DNA of 64,000 bases from Reichenbachiella sp. 5M10. Its GTDB lineage: Bacteria > Bacteroidota > Bacteroidia > Cytophagales > Cyclobacteriaceae. The notes under the pieces are model-generated. The model was given only the letters and a program-made list of their open reading frames with translations. It did no database searches and was not told the DNA's origin. This document shows, piece after piece, positions 43,465 through 56,979 of the stretch; the stretch's first letter is position 1; each line of letters begins with the position of its first letter. Position numbers and translations under genes: made by a program. The stretch lies in the NCBI RefSeq assembly GCF_002742335.1, contig NZ_MDGR01000007.1, positions 2,484,501-2,548,500 on the forward strand. Direction: 5' to 3'.

Positions 43465-44649
43465 ATGTTTACGCTCGTCGATTGCAACAATTTTTGGAGT
43501 CCCTCAGGAGGTGGCGTCCGACGCTACCATCTAGAAAAGATGGAGTACTTCAAGCACCGTACAGACGTCAAGTATGTTTTCGTCATGCACGACGACAAAA
43601 CCTACACCGAACAAATCGGTGAAAATGCGTACATCGAGCATCTACACGTACCCAAAGTCATGGGCAACTGGGAGTACCGCTACCTCCGCAGACGCAGTGT
43701 CCTCGCTCCCATACTCAAACGCATCGATCCAGAGGTGATCGAAGTAGGCTCGCCCTATTTCATGCCATCCATGGTCAACAAAATAGTGGAGGAGGAAAAA
43801 CTCAAAGCCAAAGTCTTTGGCTTTTGGCACGCAGACTTCCCAGTGACCTACGTCAAACGGTTCCTGTCAGGCTGGCCACTCAACCTCGAACAAAGAGGTG
43901 AAAACATCGCTTGGTCTTTTGCACGCAAGCACTACAACAAAATGGCGGGCGTCCTCGCCTCCAGTGAGGTCATCATCCAGCGCATGGAGCGCAATAACAT
44001 CCAAAACGTTCATTTCGTACCCTTGGGAGTCAATGAGGTACTATTCCATCCTGACAAAAAAGACCAATCACTCATCGACGACATGAAACAAGGGGAGCCT
44101 AACCGACTTTTTCTCTTTTTTCCACATCGATTCAGCAACGAAAAGGGTCTCAACTTGCTCTTGGAGGCTTATCCACTCGTGTGCCAACAACTCGCTCTCG
44201 ATCCAGTACTCGTACTCGCGGGTACTGGCCCATATCAACCTGCCGTAGAGAAGGCTGCTCAACAATACGAGCACGTACATTTCATTGGTTTCATCAAAGA
44301 AAAGGAGACCATGGCCAAATATTTCGCAAGTGCTGACTTGGGGTTTGCGCTGAGTGCATGGGAGACATTTGGTTTGTCACTGGTCGAATCCTTGAGCTCT
44401 GGCTTGCCACTCATAGCAGCCAACGATGGAGCAGCCATGGAGCACATCCAACGCTCCGAAGCAGGGCTGATCCTAGAGTCTTTGACTCCAGAAGTCCTCA
44501 CTACAGCCATTGTCCAATACGCTAGCCTACCCAACCAAGCAGCACTCAAAACCAAAGCACGTGCCTACGCCGAAAACCTCAGTTGGAAAAACTGCTTTGA
44601 CAAGCAAGTCCACATCTATGAGGAAGCCATACAAAACGCCAAGCACTAG
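43465..44649 (+). CDS. GT4-type glycosyltransferase
   Basis: 394 residues, GT-B fold. The start VDCNNFWSPSGGGVRRYHLEKM carries the acceptor-side glycine loop. The C-terminal domain has FPHRFSNEKGLNLLLEAYPLV and the EX7E donor motif in ALSAWETFGLSLVESLSSGLPLIAANDGA (near 300). It follows the exporter by 6 bp, so it is the third gene of the operon. It converges with the esterase gene on the other strand with only 6 bp between the stops. Sugar specificity unknown. Confidence 0.92.
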   Translation: MFTLVDCNNFWSPSGGGVRRYHLEKMEYFKHRTDVKYVFVMHDDKTYTEQIGENAYIEHLHVPKVMGNWEYRYLRRRSVLAPILKRIDPEVIEVGSPYFMPSMVNKIVEEEKLKAKVFGFWHADFPVTYVKRFLSGWPLNLEQRGENIAWSFARKHYNKMAGVLASSEVIIQRMERNNIQNVHFVPLGVNEVLFHPDKKDQSLIDDMKQGEPNRLFLFFPHRFSNEKGLNLLLEAYPLVCQQLALDPVLVLAGTGPYQPAVEKAAQQYEHVHFIGFIKEKETMAKYFASADLGFALSAWETFGLSLVESLSSGLPLIAANDGAAMEHIQRSEAGLILESLTPEVLTTAIVQYASLPNQAALKTKARAYAENLSWKNCFDKQVHIYEEAIQNAKH

Positions 44650-44655
44650 ACTAAA

Positions 44656-45561
44656 CTACTCCTCCAACTTCAACATTTCGGCAGCAAATGCATTGCCCAA
44701 CTGTATATAGTTGGCACTTTGATAATGCCACGGATCGGAGTATTTGTAGCGTTTCGTCTCTCGGACGATCGCTGCATGATCATCCTCGCGGACAAACTTC
44801 TCTTGTCCGTACTGGACCAACTCCCCGTACTTCCAAACCTTGCCATTGTAGCCCTCATTTCCCGAATCTGAGATCTTGCCGATGACTACTGGCATATCAT
44901 CCGCCCACATCGTCGCACGGATCAGACCCATCAGTCGCTTGAGATTGTCATAGTACTTGAGTGAAGCAGACTCTACCTTGCCGTCACTCTCTCCCTGCAT
45001 CCAGAGGATTCCTTTAGGGATCAGTATGTCCTCGACACCATCTCCATCTATGTCATGATCAGCCATCGCATGACGCATCGTCGCTAAGAAATGATCGTAC
45101 TGGTTGATTCCTTTCTTACCGTGATAATCTGGGTCCCAACACCCCCATTCATTGGCGAGCGTATCGATGGATGTCCCCCCACGTGAGTACTTTATCAGTG
45201 CAATCCGCTTGCCTGGCTTGGCTTCTTGCATGGTCATCGCAAAGCTGAGTTCCAACCCAAAACGGTCCGAGTACTTGTTCTTTTTCATGTCTGCAGCGAA
45301 TCCCGTACCATGTCCTGGCTGCAACACCTGCCAGCTACCTACTCCTCCACCTACTTCATCGTCTGCGACCGTATGGCCATGAAAGATATAAATCCCATCC
45401 TGCGCCTTGTTCAGTGAGTCAGGTAAGTCTTTGACGTAACCGTACCCTTCCATGTTGGACTGTCCTCCGAGAAAATACAGTTCGACTTCATTGCTCTTCT
45501 TTTGCGCTTGCGCGAAAACTGCCATACAAAGCATCCCCATCATTACACTCCATTTTTTCAT
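44656..45561 (-). CDS. Secreted SASA-type carbohydrate acetylesterase (CE6-like)
   Basis: 301 residues with a signal peptide ending AQAQ (about residue 20). SGNH hydrolase motifs are visible: GGQSNMEGYG (nucleophile Ser, near 35), IKYSRGGTS near 124, WMQGESDG near 190, and DPWHYQSANY at the C-terminus for the Asp-His pair. It should remove O-acetyl groups from a glycan in the periplasm. It is the last gene of the minus-strand operon and overlaps the GH88 gene by 4 bp (ATGA), indicating coupled translation. CE6 or sialate O-acetylesterase type cannot be separated here. Confidence 0.85.
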   Translation of the reverse strand: MKKWSVMMGMLCMAVFAQAQKKSNEVELYFLGGQSNMEGYGYVKDLPDSLNKAQDGIYIFHGHTVADDEVGGGVGSWQVLQPGHGTGFAADMKKNKYSDRFGLELSFAMTMQEAKPGKRIALIKYSRGGTSIDTLANEWGCWDPDYHGKKGINQYDHFLATMRHAMADHDIDGDGVEDILIPKGILWMQGESDGKVESASLKYYDNLKRLMGLIRATMWADDMPVVIGKISDSGNEGYNGKVWKYGELVQYGQEKFVREDDHAAIVRETKRYKYSDPWHYQSANYIQLGNAFAAEMLKLEE

Positions 45562-46721
45562 CTTCTTCCTTTTTCAGCTCTCATCAATCCTTCGATGTAA
45601 TAATAATCTGCATAAGTCAACGGCACATCGACTTCACTATTGGCAGGTAAGTGTCCCACACAATGCTCGATCAAGAAATTGCCATTAGTACCCAAATCCG
45701 CCAAGTAGTTCGTTGACAAACTGGTCAGCATTGCATTGGCCAACTCCGAATAGCCCTGATCCGGCACATAGCTGTCTAACTCCAACAGACCTGAGGCCAG
45801 GATAGCTGCTGCTGAGGCATCACGGGGAGCATCTGGTGCAGCGTCAAAATCCCAAACCGGCACCTTATCTTCAGGCAGATTGGGGTGATTCATTACAAAT
45901 TGAGCAATCTTATTGGCCTGCGCCAAGTATACCGAGTCTCCTGTGGATCGAAACATGACTGTAAACCCATACAGCCCCCAAGCCTGACCTCTCGCCCATG
46001 CAGACTCATCGCTGAGCCCTTGGGCTGTTTTCTTCTCTTGTACTCCACTTCCATCTGGCGCATAGTTCAACACATGGTAGCTGCTGTTGTCCGCCCTGAA
46101 GTGATTGTTCATCGTGGTATTGGCGTGTGTCACAGCGATATCGTAGTATGTACTATCACCCGTTTCTTGGGTAGCCCAAAACAACAATTCGAGGTTCATC
46201 ATGTTGTCAATAATCACGATATAATCATCCGATCCCGAATCCCAAGAACGGATACACCCTACCTCTGGTGAAAAACGACTTGCCAATGACTGTGCACTGT
46301 GTACAAGAATTTCTTTGTACGCTGGTGTGGGGTCCAACCGATTGGCATTGCCAAAACTGCAAAACATCATGAAGCCCAAATCATGTGTCCCTGTATTGAA
46401 TTGTTCTTTCTCTAGCAAAGCCAACATTCGATCCGCTTCGTTGAGCAAGATTGTATCTCCATTGCTCTCATAGAGATACAGCAGTGTCCCTGGATAAAAC
46501 CCACTACACCACCACTCCGAACTACTCGTAGTGAAGTCTCCATCCTCAAACGAGCGAGGAAACTCTCCATCATCCAATACCTTCATCATGTTCTTGTAAT
46601 GTACTGTAGCCAGCTCTACAGGAGTCAACCCTTCCGATTTGGCACTCGATTCTTCTTGCTTAGGTTTGGTTTCACAAGCCATCAAACTCGCAAAAGCCAA
46701 GGCCATCATTAGTCTTTTCAT
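45558..46721 (-). CDS. GH88 unsaturated glucuronyl hydrolase, lipoprotein
   Basis: 387 residues with a lipobox (LMAC, Cys 16). The (alpha/alpha)6 barrel of GH88 is recognisable: DNMMNLELLFWA (catalytic Asp region near 172), WARGQAWGLYGFTVMF near 240, and DAPRDASAAAILASGLLEL near 300 with the second Asp. It removes the 4,5-unsaturated uronic acid left by a polysaccharide lyase. It lies between a lyase-like gene (16 bp gap) and an esterase gene (4 bp overlap), consistent with stepwise cleavage of a uronate-containing algal or plant glycan. Confidence 0.93.
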   Translation of the reverse strand: MKRLMMALAFASLMACETKPKQEESSAKSEGLTPVELATVHYKNMMKVLDDGEFPRSFEDGDFTTSSSEWWCSGFYPGTLLYLYESNGDTILLNEADRMLALLEKEQFNTGTHDLGFMMFCSFGNANRLDPTPAYKEILVHSAQSLASRFSPEVGCIRSWDSGSDDYIVIIDNMMNLELLFWATQETGDSTYYDIAVTHANTTMNNHFRADNSSYHVLNYAPDGSGVQEKKTAQGLSDESAWARGQAWGLYGFTVMFRSTGDSVYLAQANKIAQFVMNHPNLPEDKVPVWDFDAAPDAPRDASAAAILASGLLELDSYVPDQGYSELANAMLTSLSTNYLADLGTNGNFLIEHCVGHLPANSEVDVPLTYADYYYIEGLMRAEKGRR

Positions 46722-46737
46722 ATCTATTCGTTTGCTA

Positions 46738-51173
<4,436 letters not shown>

Positions 51174-51204
51174 CTATTTGTCTCAAGCCTTGCTGCCGTT
51201 ATGT

Positions 51205-51283
51205 CTTGCGGGTTCGGGCACATATACATACCAAACAAACCTCCTGACCAGGCATACAATTGATTCGTGCACAACCCGCAAGT
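51205..51283. other. Inverted repeat upstream of the second accessory zone
   Basis: CTTGCGGGTT (51205-51214) and AACCCGCAAG (51274-51283) form a perfect 10-bp stem over 59 bases, with a further GGCAC/GTGC match inside. It lies in the 372-bp gap between the GH2 gene and the orphan gene at 51489, and has the AAC and GTT elements expected of cassette ends, but it does not match the other elements in detail. Confidence 0.45.
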
Positions 51284-51475
51284 TCGAATCAAAAAACACA
51301 GAAGATCGGAGCATAGACTAAACGAATGCCATCCTATCCACACCGTACAAAGTAGTAAGCAAACGGCGCAGAGGCTTAGCAGAAAACAGCCCCCCTCCAA
51401 AGCATTGCCCTTGTCCCAAAAAAAAGGTAGTATTGAAAGGTAAATAATGATCATACTTGTGATCGTCATACTATA

Positions 51476-51484
51476 GTTATGATC
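51476..51484 (+). other. Cassette-type junction GTTATGATC
   Basis: It lies 4 bp before the ATG at 51489. The same 9 bases, in the other orientation, form the 3' boundary of cassette 3 (18085-18093 and its complement). The expected partner after the gene is not present; the sequence there is GCCCAAC. Confidence 0.4.
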
Positions 51485-51488
51485 CTAG

Positions 51489-51944
51489 ATGCAGAGAATT
51501 GACTACAATCATAAAACGATAGCTGAACTGCTAACTCTTAATGGAGCTCTAAGGGATATTTTCATATTGGGCTCTACACTTGACGATTGGAACAACGTTT
51601 TGCACGGCTTGAAGAACTCAGATTATGGCTTGGACTTCCTCATCGACTCTGAACCCGCAGAACTTCCTCACAACGCAGAAGAAATATTTAAAATTGAAAA
51701 TTCAAAAACGTTAAGAGTAAGACAAGATAACATTTTCTTCAACTCATACTTTTTTGTTGATTCCGAGATAGATTTTGACATTGACCCTCGTGACTTTGTA
51801 GCTTTTGAGCAAGGAGAGGACTTGGTCAACTTCATGAGATTCCTTAGCAACTTAACCAACAAACCTTGCATACTAACACCTGAACTAGATCAGGAATATA
51901 TCTTGATGAAGATACTACCGAACTCCTCTAAGATTCATGTGTAA
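51489..51944 (+). CDS. Orphan protein of unknown function
   Basis: 151 residues, no signal peptide or membrane segment, acidic (many Asp/Glu, low Lys). It starts with MQRIDYNHKTIAELLTLNGALRDIFILG and has a central stretch NSYFFVDSEIDFDIDPRDFVAFEQGEDLVNFMRFLSNLTNK. I do not recognise a family; the acidic character and size would suit an immunity or inhibitor-type protein, but no toxin neighbour is present. It is AT-rich, lies 4 bp after a cassette-type junction and is followed by an attC-like element. Confidence 0.7.
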   Translation: MQRIDYNHKTIAELLTLNGALRDIFILGSTLDDWNNVLHGLKNSDYGLDFLIDSEPAELPHNAEEIFKIENSKTLRVRQDNIFFNSYFFVDSEIDFDIDPRDFVAFEQGEDLVNFMRFLSNLTNKPCILTPELDQEYILMKILPNSSKIHV

Positions 51945-51951
51945 AACGACA

Positions 51952-52107
51952 GCCCAACAGACTATGAATGAATGAGGTTTCATCAGTCAGGACACTTTGG
52001 TTGGACTTGGAAAATCCGCCACAACTTTTAAATTTGAACCAAGATGTGGCTATGTACGAGACGAGAGGTTAGTATTTCCAATACTCCACTCATCATGGCA
52101 GGCCATA
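51952..52107 (+). repeat. attC-like site J, homologue of site A
   Basis: It begins GCCCAAC, then arm CTATGAATGAATGAG (51962-51976), and ends with arm CTCCACTCATCATGG (52084-52098). The middle shares CCGCCACAA, TTTTAAATTT, GGCTATGT, CGAGACGA and AGGTTAGT with the complement of 12508-12675. The closing GTT is not present, so this site may be degenerate. Confidence 0.6.
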
Positions 52108-52124
52108 AAAAAATCTCAATAGCT

Positions 52125-52538
52125 ATGAAAACATATTTTGCAATAATCTCTTTAATCGTTCTCTCTCTAACTTCATGTGGCAAAGAAGATTCAAGCTCAA
52201 TAGTTGGTGAATGGAGATTAACTAAACTAACCTATTGGGGAATAGAAGAAGGTAGTGAAGAATGGTCTTTCTTTGAGGATGACTACTCCAATTATGGAGT
52301 TACATATACATTTCTTGCTAATGGAACTTTAAAGATTGATGCTGGAAACAACCCGGATTGGGTAAATAATACAGCTAACTACGAATTTGGATATTTCCCA
52401 CTTGGAGGATCAACTGATCCTGAAGCTCTTTTGGTGAAAATTGATGGTTCAAAATGGACATACAGCTACGATGGAACTACGATGATCCTTGGAAAGTCCT
52501 ACGTTGATGGGGCTGACTATCATTTCGACAGAAAATAA
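52125..52538 (+). CDS. Small lipoprotein (lipocalin-like)
   Basis: 137 residues from the ATG at 52125, which gives a lipoprotein signal (IISLIVLSLTSC, Cys 17). An in-frame start at 52044 lies in the attC-like element and is rejected. The mature part starts SIVGEWRLTKLTYWG, resembling small lipocalin-like proteins of Bacteroidota that begin with a GxW motif, followed by beta-strands with VTYTFLANGTLKID and ANYEFGYF. It probably sits in the outer membrane. The ligand is unknown. Confidence 0.78.
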   Translation: MKTYFAIISLIVLSLTSCGKEDSSSIVGEWRLTKLTYWGIEEGSEEWSFFEDDYSNYGVTYTFLANGTLKIDAGNNPDWVNNTANYEFGYFPLGGSTDPEALLVKIDGSKWTYSYDGTTMILGKSYVDGADYHFDRK

Positions 52539-52591
52539 TTTTTGCTAAAAATTGTTAGCATGAATGTACCAACTGCCACTTTTCAGACTTC

Positions 52592-53002
52592 TGCTCGCAG
52601 GATTTTTAGACTTTCGAAACACTATACCTCGAACACCCTAGTCATCGCTACAGTCATGATCCTTGAAACAGAGTCCTCTGAGACCAAGCAAAACTGACAA
52701 GAATGAATCCAAGCCGTCCTAGCGAACATATTATCTCTAAATGCCGATCAAATACATAACACAAAACTCAAATAACCTCCATAACACGCCAAATAGCAAA
52801 TATCCATGTTGCATGGCTCAAGATGCGTAGAGAACTGCACCACCGCTCCCCTCAGAAAGGATAGAAGGCCGTGAAATGGACATTCCCTAACCACAACAGG
52901 AATGACTAAACAGGCTTTTGCAGTTTGGCGAGATTCGGCTACTTTAGCACATTATCAAACTGGAGGCACTCGCCAAACGCGGAACGTTGTGGGGCATTGT
53001 CC
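52592..53002 (+). repeat. Structured intergenic element K
   Basis: It contains 25 bases at 52592-52616 identical to the complement of 11896-11920. Its end near 52930-52995 (TTCGGCTACTTTAGCAC, then GCCAAACGCGGAACGTTGTGG) resembles the end of element B, including the GTT core. It probably represents one or more degenerate elements of the same family as B. The 482-bp gap around it holds no supportable gene. Confidence 0.5.
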
Positions 53003-53020
53003 CCCCCTGAAAGCATTGTG

Positions 53021-54400
53021 ATGAAAAAGACACTAACTTCTGTTATACTTTTAGTACTGACAGTTACTCATTGTTGGTCTCAGCGACTTGCATTTCCAAC
53101 TGCTGAAGGATATGGGAAATATGCCAAAGGTGGGCGAGGCGGTATTGTCCTCGAAGTAACCAACCTGAAGGATAGTGGTGAGGGAACTTTAAGAGCCGCT
53201 GTTGAGGCAGAAGGGCCAAGAACAATTGTGTTTAGAGTTTCGGGTAACATCGAACTAGAAAGTCCAATCAATATTCAAAACCCTTACATCACAATAGCTG
53301 GACAAACTGCTCCTGGAGATGGTATTTGCTTAAAAAACCATCCTCTCAGCATAAACGCTGATCATGTGATTGTTAGATACATTAGAGTAAGACCCGGTGA
53401 CACTTCAGGAAAGGATTATGACGCAGTAGGCGGACGGTACTTTAAACATGCTATTATAGACCATGTTTCTGCAAGTTGGAGTATTGATGAATGTTTGTCA
53501 ATATATCACTGCGATAGTATTACAGTTCAGTGGTGCATTGTCGCCGAAAGTTTAAGTGGTTCAAATCACGTGAAAGGCTCTCATGGTTTTGGTGGAATTT
53601 GGGGATCAAATCATGGAACTTACCATCATAATTTGCTAGCCCATCATAGCAGCAGAAATCCTAGAATGGCTTCTGGTTCAGGATTCATGGATTATAGAAA
53701 CAATGTAATCTACAATTGGGGTTATCAGAGTTGTTACGGAGGGGAGGCTTTCCAAAAAGGCAAACCGCAATTCAATTTCTCGACCTTTAATATAGTTGCT
53801 AATTATTACAAACCTGGGCCTGCAACTGAACCTGGAGAAGTCTCATATAGAATTGTCAATCCTGGATTTAGAAACGATACCGATGATTTTGGCAAATGGT
53901 ACATCGCTCAAAATTTTATGGAAGGCAATTCCGAAGTTTCTATAGACAACTGGAACGGAGGAGTACAAACTGACATTTCATTCGACAAAATCAAATTAAG
54001 TATGCCTTGGGAGTCAATGCCAATCAATGAGCAGTCAGCCGAGGAGGCTTATAAGCTTGTTCTAGATAATGTTGGGGCAGTGCTTCCTGTCAGAGATGCC
54101 TTAGACACCAGGATTGTCGAAGAAACAAGAACTGGAATCGCTACTTATGAAGGAAGTTATGAACAAAAGCATAAAGTTGCTGACTCATCTAAAATGTGTG
54201 GAATCATAGACTCGCAAAATGATGTCGGTGGTTGGCCGGAATTGAAATCCACTTCTGCACCAAGAGATTCTGATCATGATGGAATGCCAGATGAATGGGA
54301 AGTAGAACAAGGATTAGACAAATACAACGCAAAAGACCGAAACACTTTATCTCCCAATGGGTATACAATGCTGGAAACATATATTAACGGAATAAAATAA
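53021..54400 (+). CDS. PL1-type polysaccharide lyase (pectate lyase-like), secreted
   Basis: 459 residues from the ATG at 53021 (signal peptide with an Ala/Gln end near LTVTHCWSQ); the frame back to 52925 is untranslated leader. The right-handed beta-helix is obvious: FPTAEGYGKYAKGGRGG, EGPRTIVFRVSGNIELE, ITIAGQTAPGDGICLKN, IVRYIRVRPGD, then HHSSRNPRMASG with the catalytic-arginine-type motif. The C-terminus has a TSP3-like calcium element, DSDHDGMPDEWE. It should cleave pectate or a related galacturonan. It lies between structured elements K and L, unlike the other glycan genes, and is AT-rich. Confidence 0.9.
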   Translation: MKKTLTSVILLVLTVTHCWSQRLAFPTAEGYGKYAKGGRGGIVLEVTNLKDSGEGTLRAAVEAEGPRTIVFRVSGNIELESPINIQNPYITIAGQTAPGDGICLKNHPLSINADHVIVRYIRVRPGDTSGKDYDAVGGRYFKHAIIDHVSASWSIDECLSIYHCDSITVQWCIVAESLSGSNHVKGSHGFGGIWGSNHGTYHHNLLAHHSSRNPRMASGSGFMDYRNNVIYNWGYQSCYGGEAFQKGKPQFNFSTFNIVANYYKPGPATEPGEVSYRIVNPGFRNDTDDFGKWYIAQNFMEGNSEVSIDNWNGGVQTDISFDKIKLSMPWESMPINEQSAEEAYKLVLDNVGAVLPVRDALDTRIVEETRTGIATYEGSYEQKHKVADSSKMCGIIDSQNDVGGWPELKSTSAPRDSDHDGMPDEWEVEQGLDKYNAKDRNTLSPNGYTMLETYINGIK

Positions 54401-54414
54401 TAATTGTGCGGTAC

Positions 54415-54530
54415 TACAAACACTATCATTCACAAGCTGACTGGGCTGTTTGCAAAGGCTTGTGTAATGAGATGTTTGTATAGAAATTAACTGCCTGACT
54501 TACGAGTGATAGTTGGCCGTTACACAGCAT
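54415..54530 (+). repeat. attC-like site L
   Basis: AAC at 54419, arm ACTATCATTCAC (54422-54433), inner stem CACAAGC/GCTTGTG (near 54431 and 54457), arm GAGTGATAGT (54504-54513) and closing GTT at 54519-54521. A 9-10-bp outer stem with a spacer and AAC/GTT ends resembles sites A and G, but the sequence is different. Confidence 0.5.
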
Positions 54531-54558
54531 ACTGAACCCAAGAAAAAACATTTACAAT

Positions 54559-55998
54559 ATGATAATAAGAAGAATCTACTCTTTGATCTGTTTGTCCATG
54601 ATGATGATGGCACTACCTGTATGTGCCCAAACCATTGAAAAACAAAGAGTAATTATCCTCACTGATATTGAGGCCGATCCAGACGATACTCAATCGTTGA
54701 TTCGTTTGTTTTTGTATTCCAATCAAATTGACATTAAAGGTTTAATTGCCAGCACCTCTTGTTGGTACTATAACCAGGTCCATCCGGAATCCATAGAAGA
54801 GGTAATTAAGGCGTATGGATCAGTACGATCCAATCTCTTAAAACACGAAAAAGGCTACCCAGAAGAAGAGCATTTGCTAGGACTCGTAAAACAAGGTTTA
54901 CCAAAGTATGGTATGAAAGGTGTCGGTGATGGAATGGATTCTGAAGGTTCGGAATGGATTATAAAAGTACTGGAAGAGAATGACGAACGCCCATTGTGGA
55001 TATCAACATGGGGAGGTGTAAACACACTTGCTCAAGCATTGTATAAAATTGAAAAAACGAAAAGCAAAAAAGAGGCTAAAAGATTAATTGCCAAGCTTAG
55101 GGTTTATACTATTTCTGACCAAGATGACAGTGGTATCTGGCTAAGAAATAATTTCCCTGACCTGTTCTATCTAGTTAGTCCAGGCGATGATTATGGTAGT
55201 GCTACATGGACAGGAATTAACACCTATATACATGGGATAGACAATACGAAGATTAGTAACAGTTGGATCGCTCAAAACATTCAACAGAATCATGGCACTC
55301 TTGGTGCAGCATATCCTGATGTTGCATGGGGAGTAGAAGGTGACACTCCGGCGTTTTTATCCTTAATACCGAATGGGCTAAATGAATCGGAACATCCTGA
55401 ATGGGGTGGCTGGGGTGGTCGTTATGAACTATACAAGCCTGATTTTTCAAAAACAAAGGATGGTAGCTCCATAGTATCCATAGCACCGGAGACAAGAGCT
55501 ATTTGGACAAATGCCATCGATAATTACTCCCCCTATGTTCCCAATGAATATGGCCGTTCTGTGAAACAAGACACCGTTGTCTTTAGTAATGACAAGGTTA
55601 CTTTATGGCGCTGGAGAGATGATTTCCAAAATGATTTTGCTGCCCGAATGGATTGGTGTACCATGTCTTATGAGGATGCGAATCACCCTCCAGTCCCTGT
55701 ATTAAGTCATCCCGAATATATCACTGTAAAATCAGGTGAAGACTTTACCTTGGATGCTTTTGACACGACAGATCCTGACAAGGATAATTTCAGTTTCTTA
55801 TGGTTTAATTATCCTGAAGCCGGTACTTATAAAAAAAAGATAAAAGTCAATGGTGCAGAGAATGTACACATGGCATATTTCACAGCCCCAAAAGTTGATA
55901 AGGAAGAAACGGCCCATTTTATCTTGAAAGTTACAGACAAAGGCAAGCCAGCCTTGTCAAGGTATAAAAGAGTAGTCGTAACCATAAAACCCAATTAA
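54559..55998 (+). CDS. DUF1593 nucleoside-hydrolase-like secreted protein
   Basis: 479 residues with a signal peptide (SMMMMALPVCAQ). It starts VIILTDIEADPDDTQSLIRLF, the aspartate cluster of the inosine-uridine nucleoside hydrolase-like fold (residues about 31-50), and continues with ISTWGGVNTLAQAL and SDQDDSGIWLRNNFPDLFYLVSPG, typical of DUF1593. The C-terminal 100 residues are an immunoglobulin-like domain (from ITVKSGEDFTLDAFDTTDPDKDN). Such proteins often occur next to pectin-degrading genes, and the PL1 gene is just upstream. Enzymatic role unproven. A terminator follows. Confidence 0.87.
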   Translation: MIIRRIYSLICLSMMMMALPVCAQTIEKQRVIILTDIEADPDDTQSLIRLFLYSNQIDIKGLIASTSCWYYNQVHPESIEEVIKAYGSVRSNLLKHEKGYPEEEHLLGLVKQGLPKYGMKGVGDGMDSEGSEWIIKVLEENDERPLWISTWGGVNTLAQALYKIEKTKSKKEAKRLIAKLRVYTISDQDDSGIWLRNNFPDLFYLVSPGDDYGSATWTGINTYIHGIDNTKISNSWIAQNIQQNHGTLGAAYPDVAWGVEGDTPAFLSLIPNGLNESEHPEWGGWGGRYELYKPDFSKTKDGSSIVSIAPETRAIWTNAIDNYSPYVPNEYGRSVKQDTVVFSNDKVTLWRWRDDFQNDFAARMDWCTMSYEDANHPPVPVLSHPEYITVKSGEDFTLDAFDTTDPDKDNFSFLWFNYPEAGTYKKKIKVNGAENVHMAYFTAPKVDKEETAHFILKVTDKGKPALSRYKRVVVTIKPN

Positions 55999-56002
55999 CC
56001 TT

Positions 56003-56029
56003 AAACCACGGATATGTTCCGTGGTTTTT
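56003..56029 (+). terminator. Terminator after the DUF1593 gene
   Basis: AAACCACGG and CCGTGGTTT pair around a 7-base loop and run into T residues, 4 bp after the stop. Confidence 0.92.
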
Positions 56030-56350
56030 GTCGCTTTCTCTGATAATGATTTCGCACATTATCCAACGAAATCATCCTCCACATATCCCCATTCTGCTAT
56101 TGATACAGAGGAGGGATAAGTATCTTTCCAAACACCTGATCAGGAGTTTCTTACATTCCAATAGGGTCATAATGACAATTGGAAATCATTAGTTTTGAAG
56201 CCTTCAAAAAAGAGGAAGATTACTAATCGGCTTACTTAGTCATTGCAAAGTGAGTGGTGAACGGATACTTTTGAGATAAGACACCTAAGAGGCTGAACCT
56301 ACAGAGAGCTTAGTTGGCCAATATCTGTAATAACCTGAAGATCAAACAAC
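56030..56350. other. Intergenic region
   Basis: 321 bp between the terminator and the GNAT gene. I find no gene and no closed hairpin with AAC/GTT ends. There is a CTTAGTTGGCC near 56311, loosely similar to the end of site L. Confidence 0.35.
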
Positions 56351-56761
56351 ATGCTAAACATCACCATCTCTGACACTAAAGAAATCGACTTAGCTCAAAT
56401 AGTAAAACTCTATGAAGCTAATGAGTGGAGCGCTGCAAAAAAGCCAAATGAACTTTATAACGCTTTGATGAATTCTCATTCACTAATAACCGCTTGGTGT
56501 TCAAACCAACTAATTGGTTTGGGTAATGCAATATCTGACGGTCATCTAGTCGTCTACTACCCGCACTTACTAGTACTACCAGAATATCAAGGCAATGGTA
56601 TTGGCAAAATGATTGTCAACAAAATGCAGGAGAAGTATAAAAACTATCATATGCAAATGTTAACAGCTGATGGAAAGGCTATTGAATTCTATGAAAAGAA
56701 TGGTTTTGTAACGGCAGGAAACACAAAGTCAATGTGGATATACAGCGGAAACGAACATTAG
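56351..56761 (+). CDS. GNAT family N-acetyltransferase
   Basis: 136 residues, cytoplasmic. The acetyl-CoA-binding motif A is LLVLPEYQGNGIGKMIVNKMQEKY (residues about 76-99), followed by AIEFYEKNGFVTAG near 116, the usual GNAT C-terminal strand. It should transfer an acetyl group to an amine of a small molecule or protein; the substrate is unknown. Orphan gene in the AT-rich zone, followed by element N. Confidence 0.92.
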   Translation: MLNITISDTKEIDLAQIVKLYEANEWSAAKKPNELYNALMNSHSLITAWCSNQLIGLGNAISDGHLVVYYPHLLVLPEYQGNGIGKMIVNKMQEKYKNYHMQMLTADGKAIEFYEKNGFVTAGNTKSMWIYSGNEH

Positions 56762-56766
56762 CATGT

Positions 56767-56972
56767 GTGAACTGAGCATTTGGCCAAGTCTCGGCGGAAC
56801 GACCCCATGCACCTGCCGCAGAAATTTACTTCTCTGATTGTAGAGAGGTCAGTTCACTGCAAGGGAAGATCTGCCTAACACAGCGCTCCCCCATTCGCTA
56901 GCAGGTTCGGTAGATTTTCACTATTTTGTAGGTATTGTCAAACGACACGCACCCTACCCGTGCGTTATAGCC
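56767..56972 (+). repeat. Structured intergenic element N
   Basis: GTGAACTGA (56767-56775) and TCAGTTCAC (56849-56857) form a perfect 9-bp stem. Towards the end, GGTTCGGTAGATTTTCACTA resembles the matching part of element B, followed by a small hairpin GCACG/CGTGC and the junction GCGTTATAGCC (56962-56972), 7 bp before the next ATG. Confidence 0.5.
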
Positions 56973-56979
56973 TATTAGA

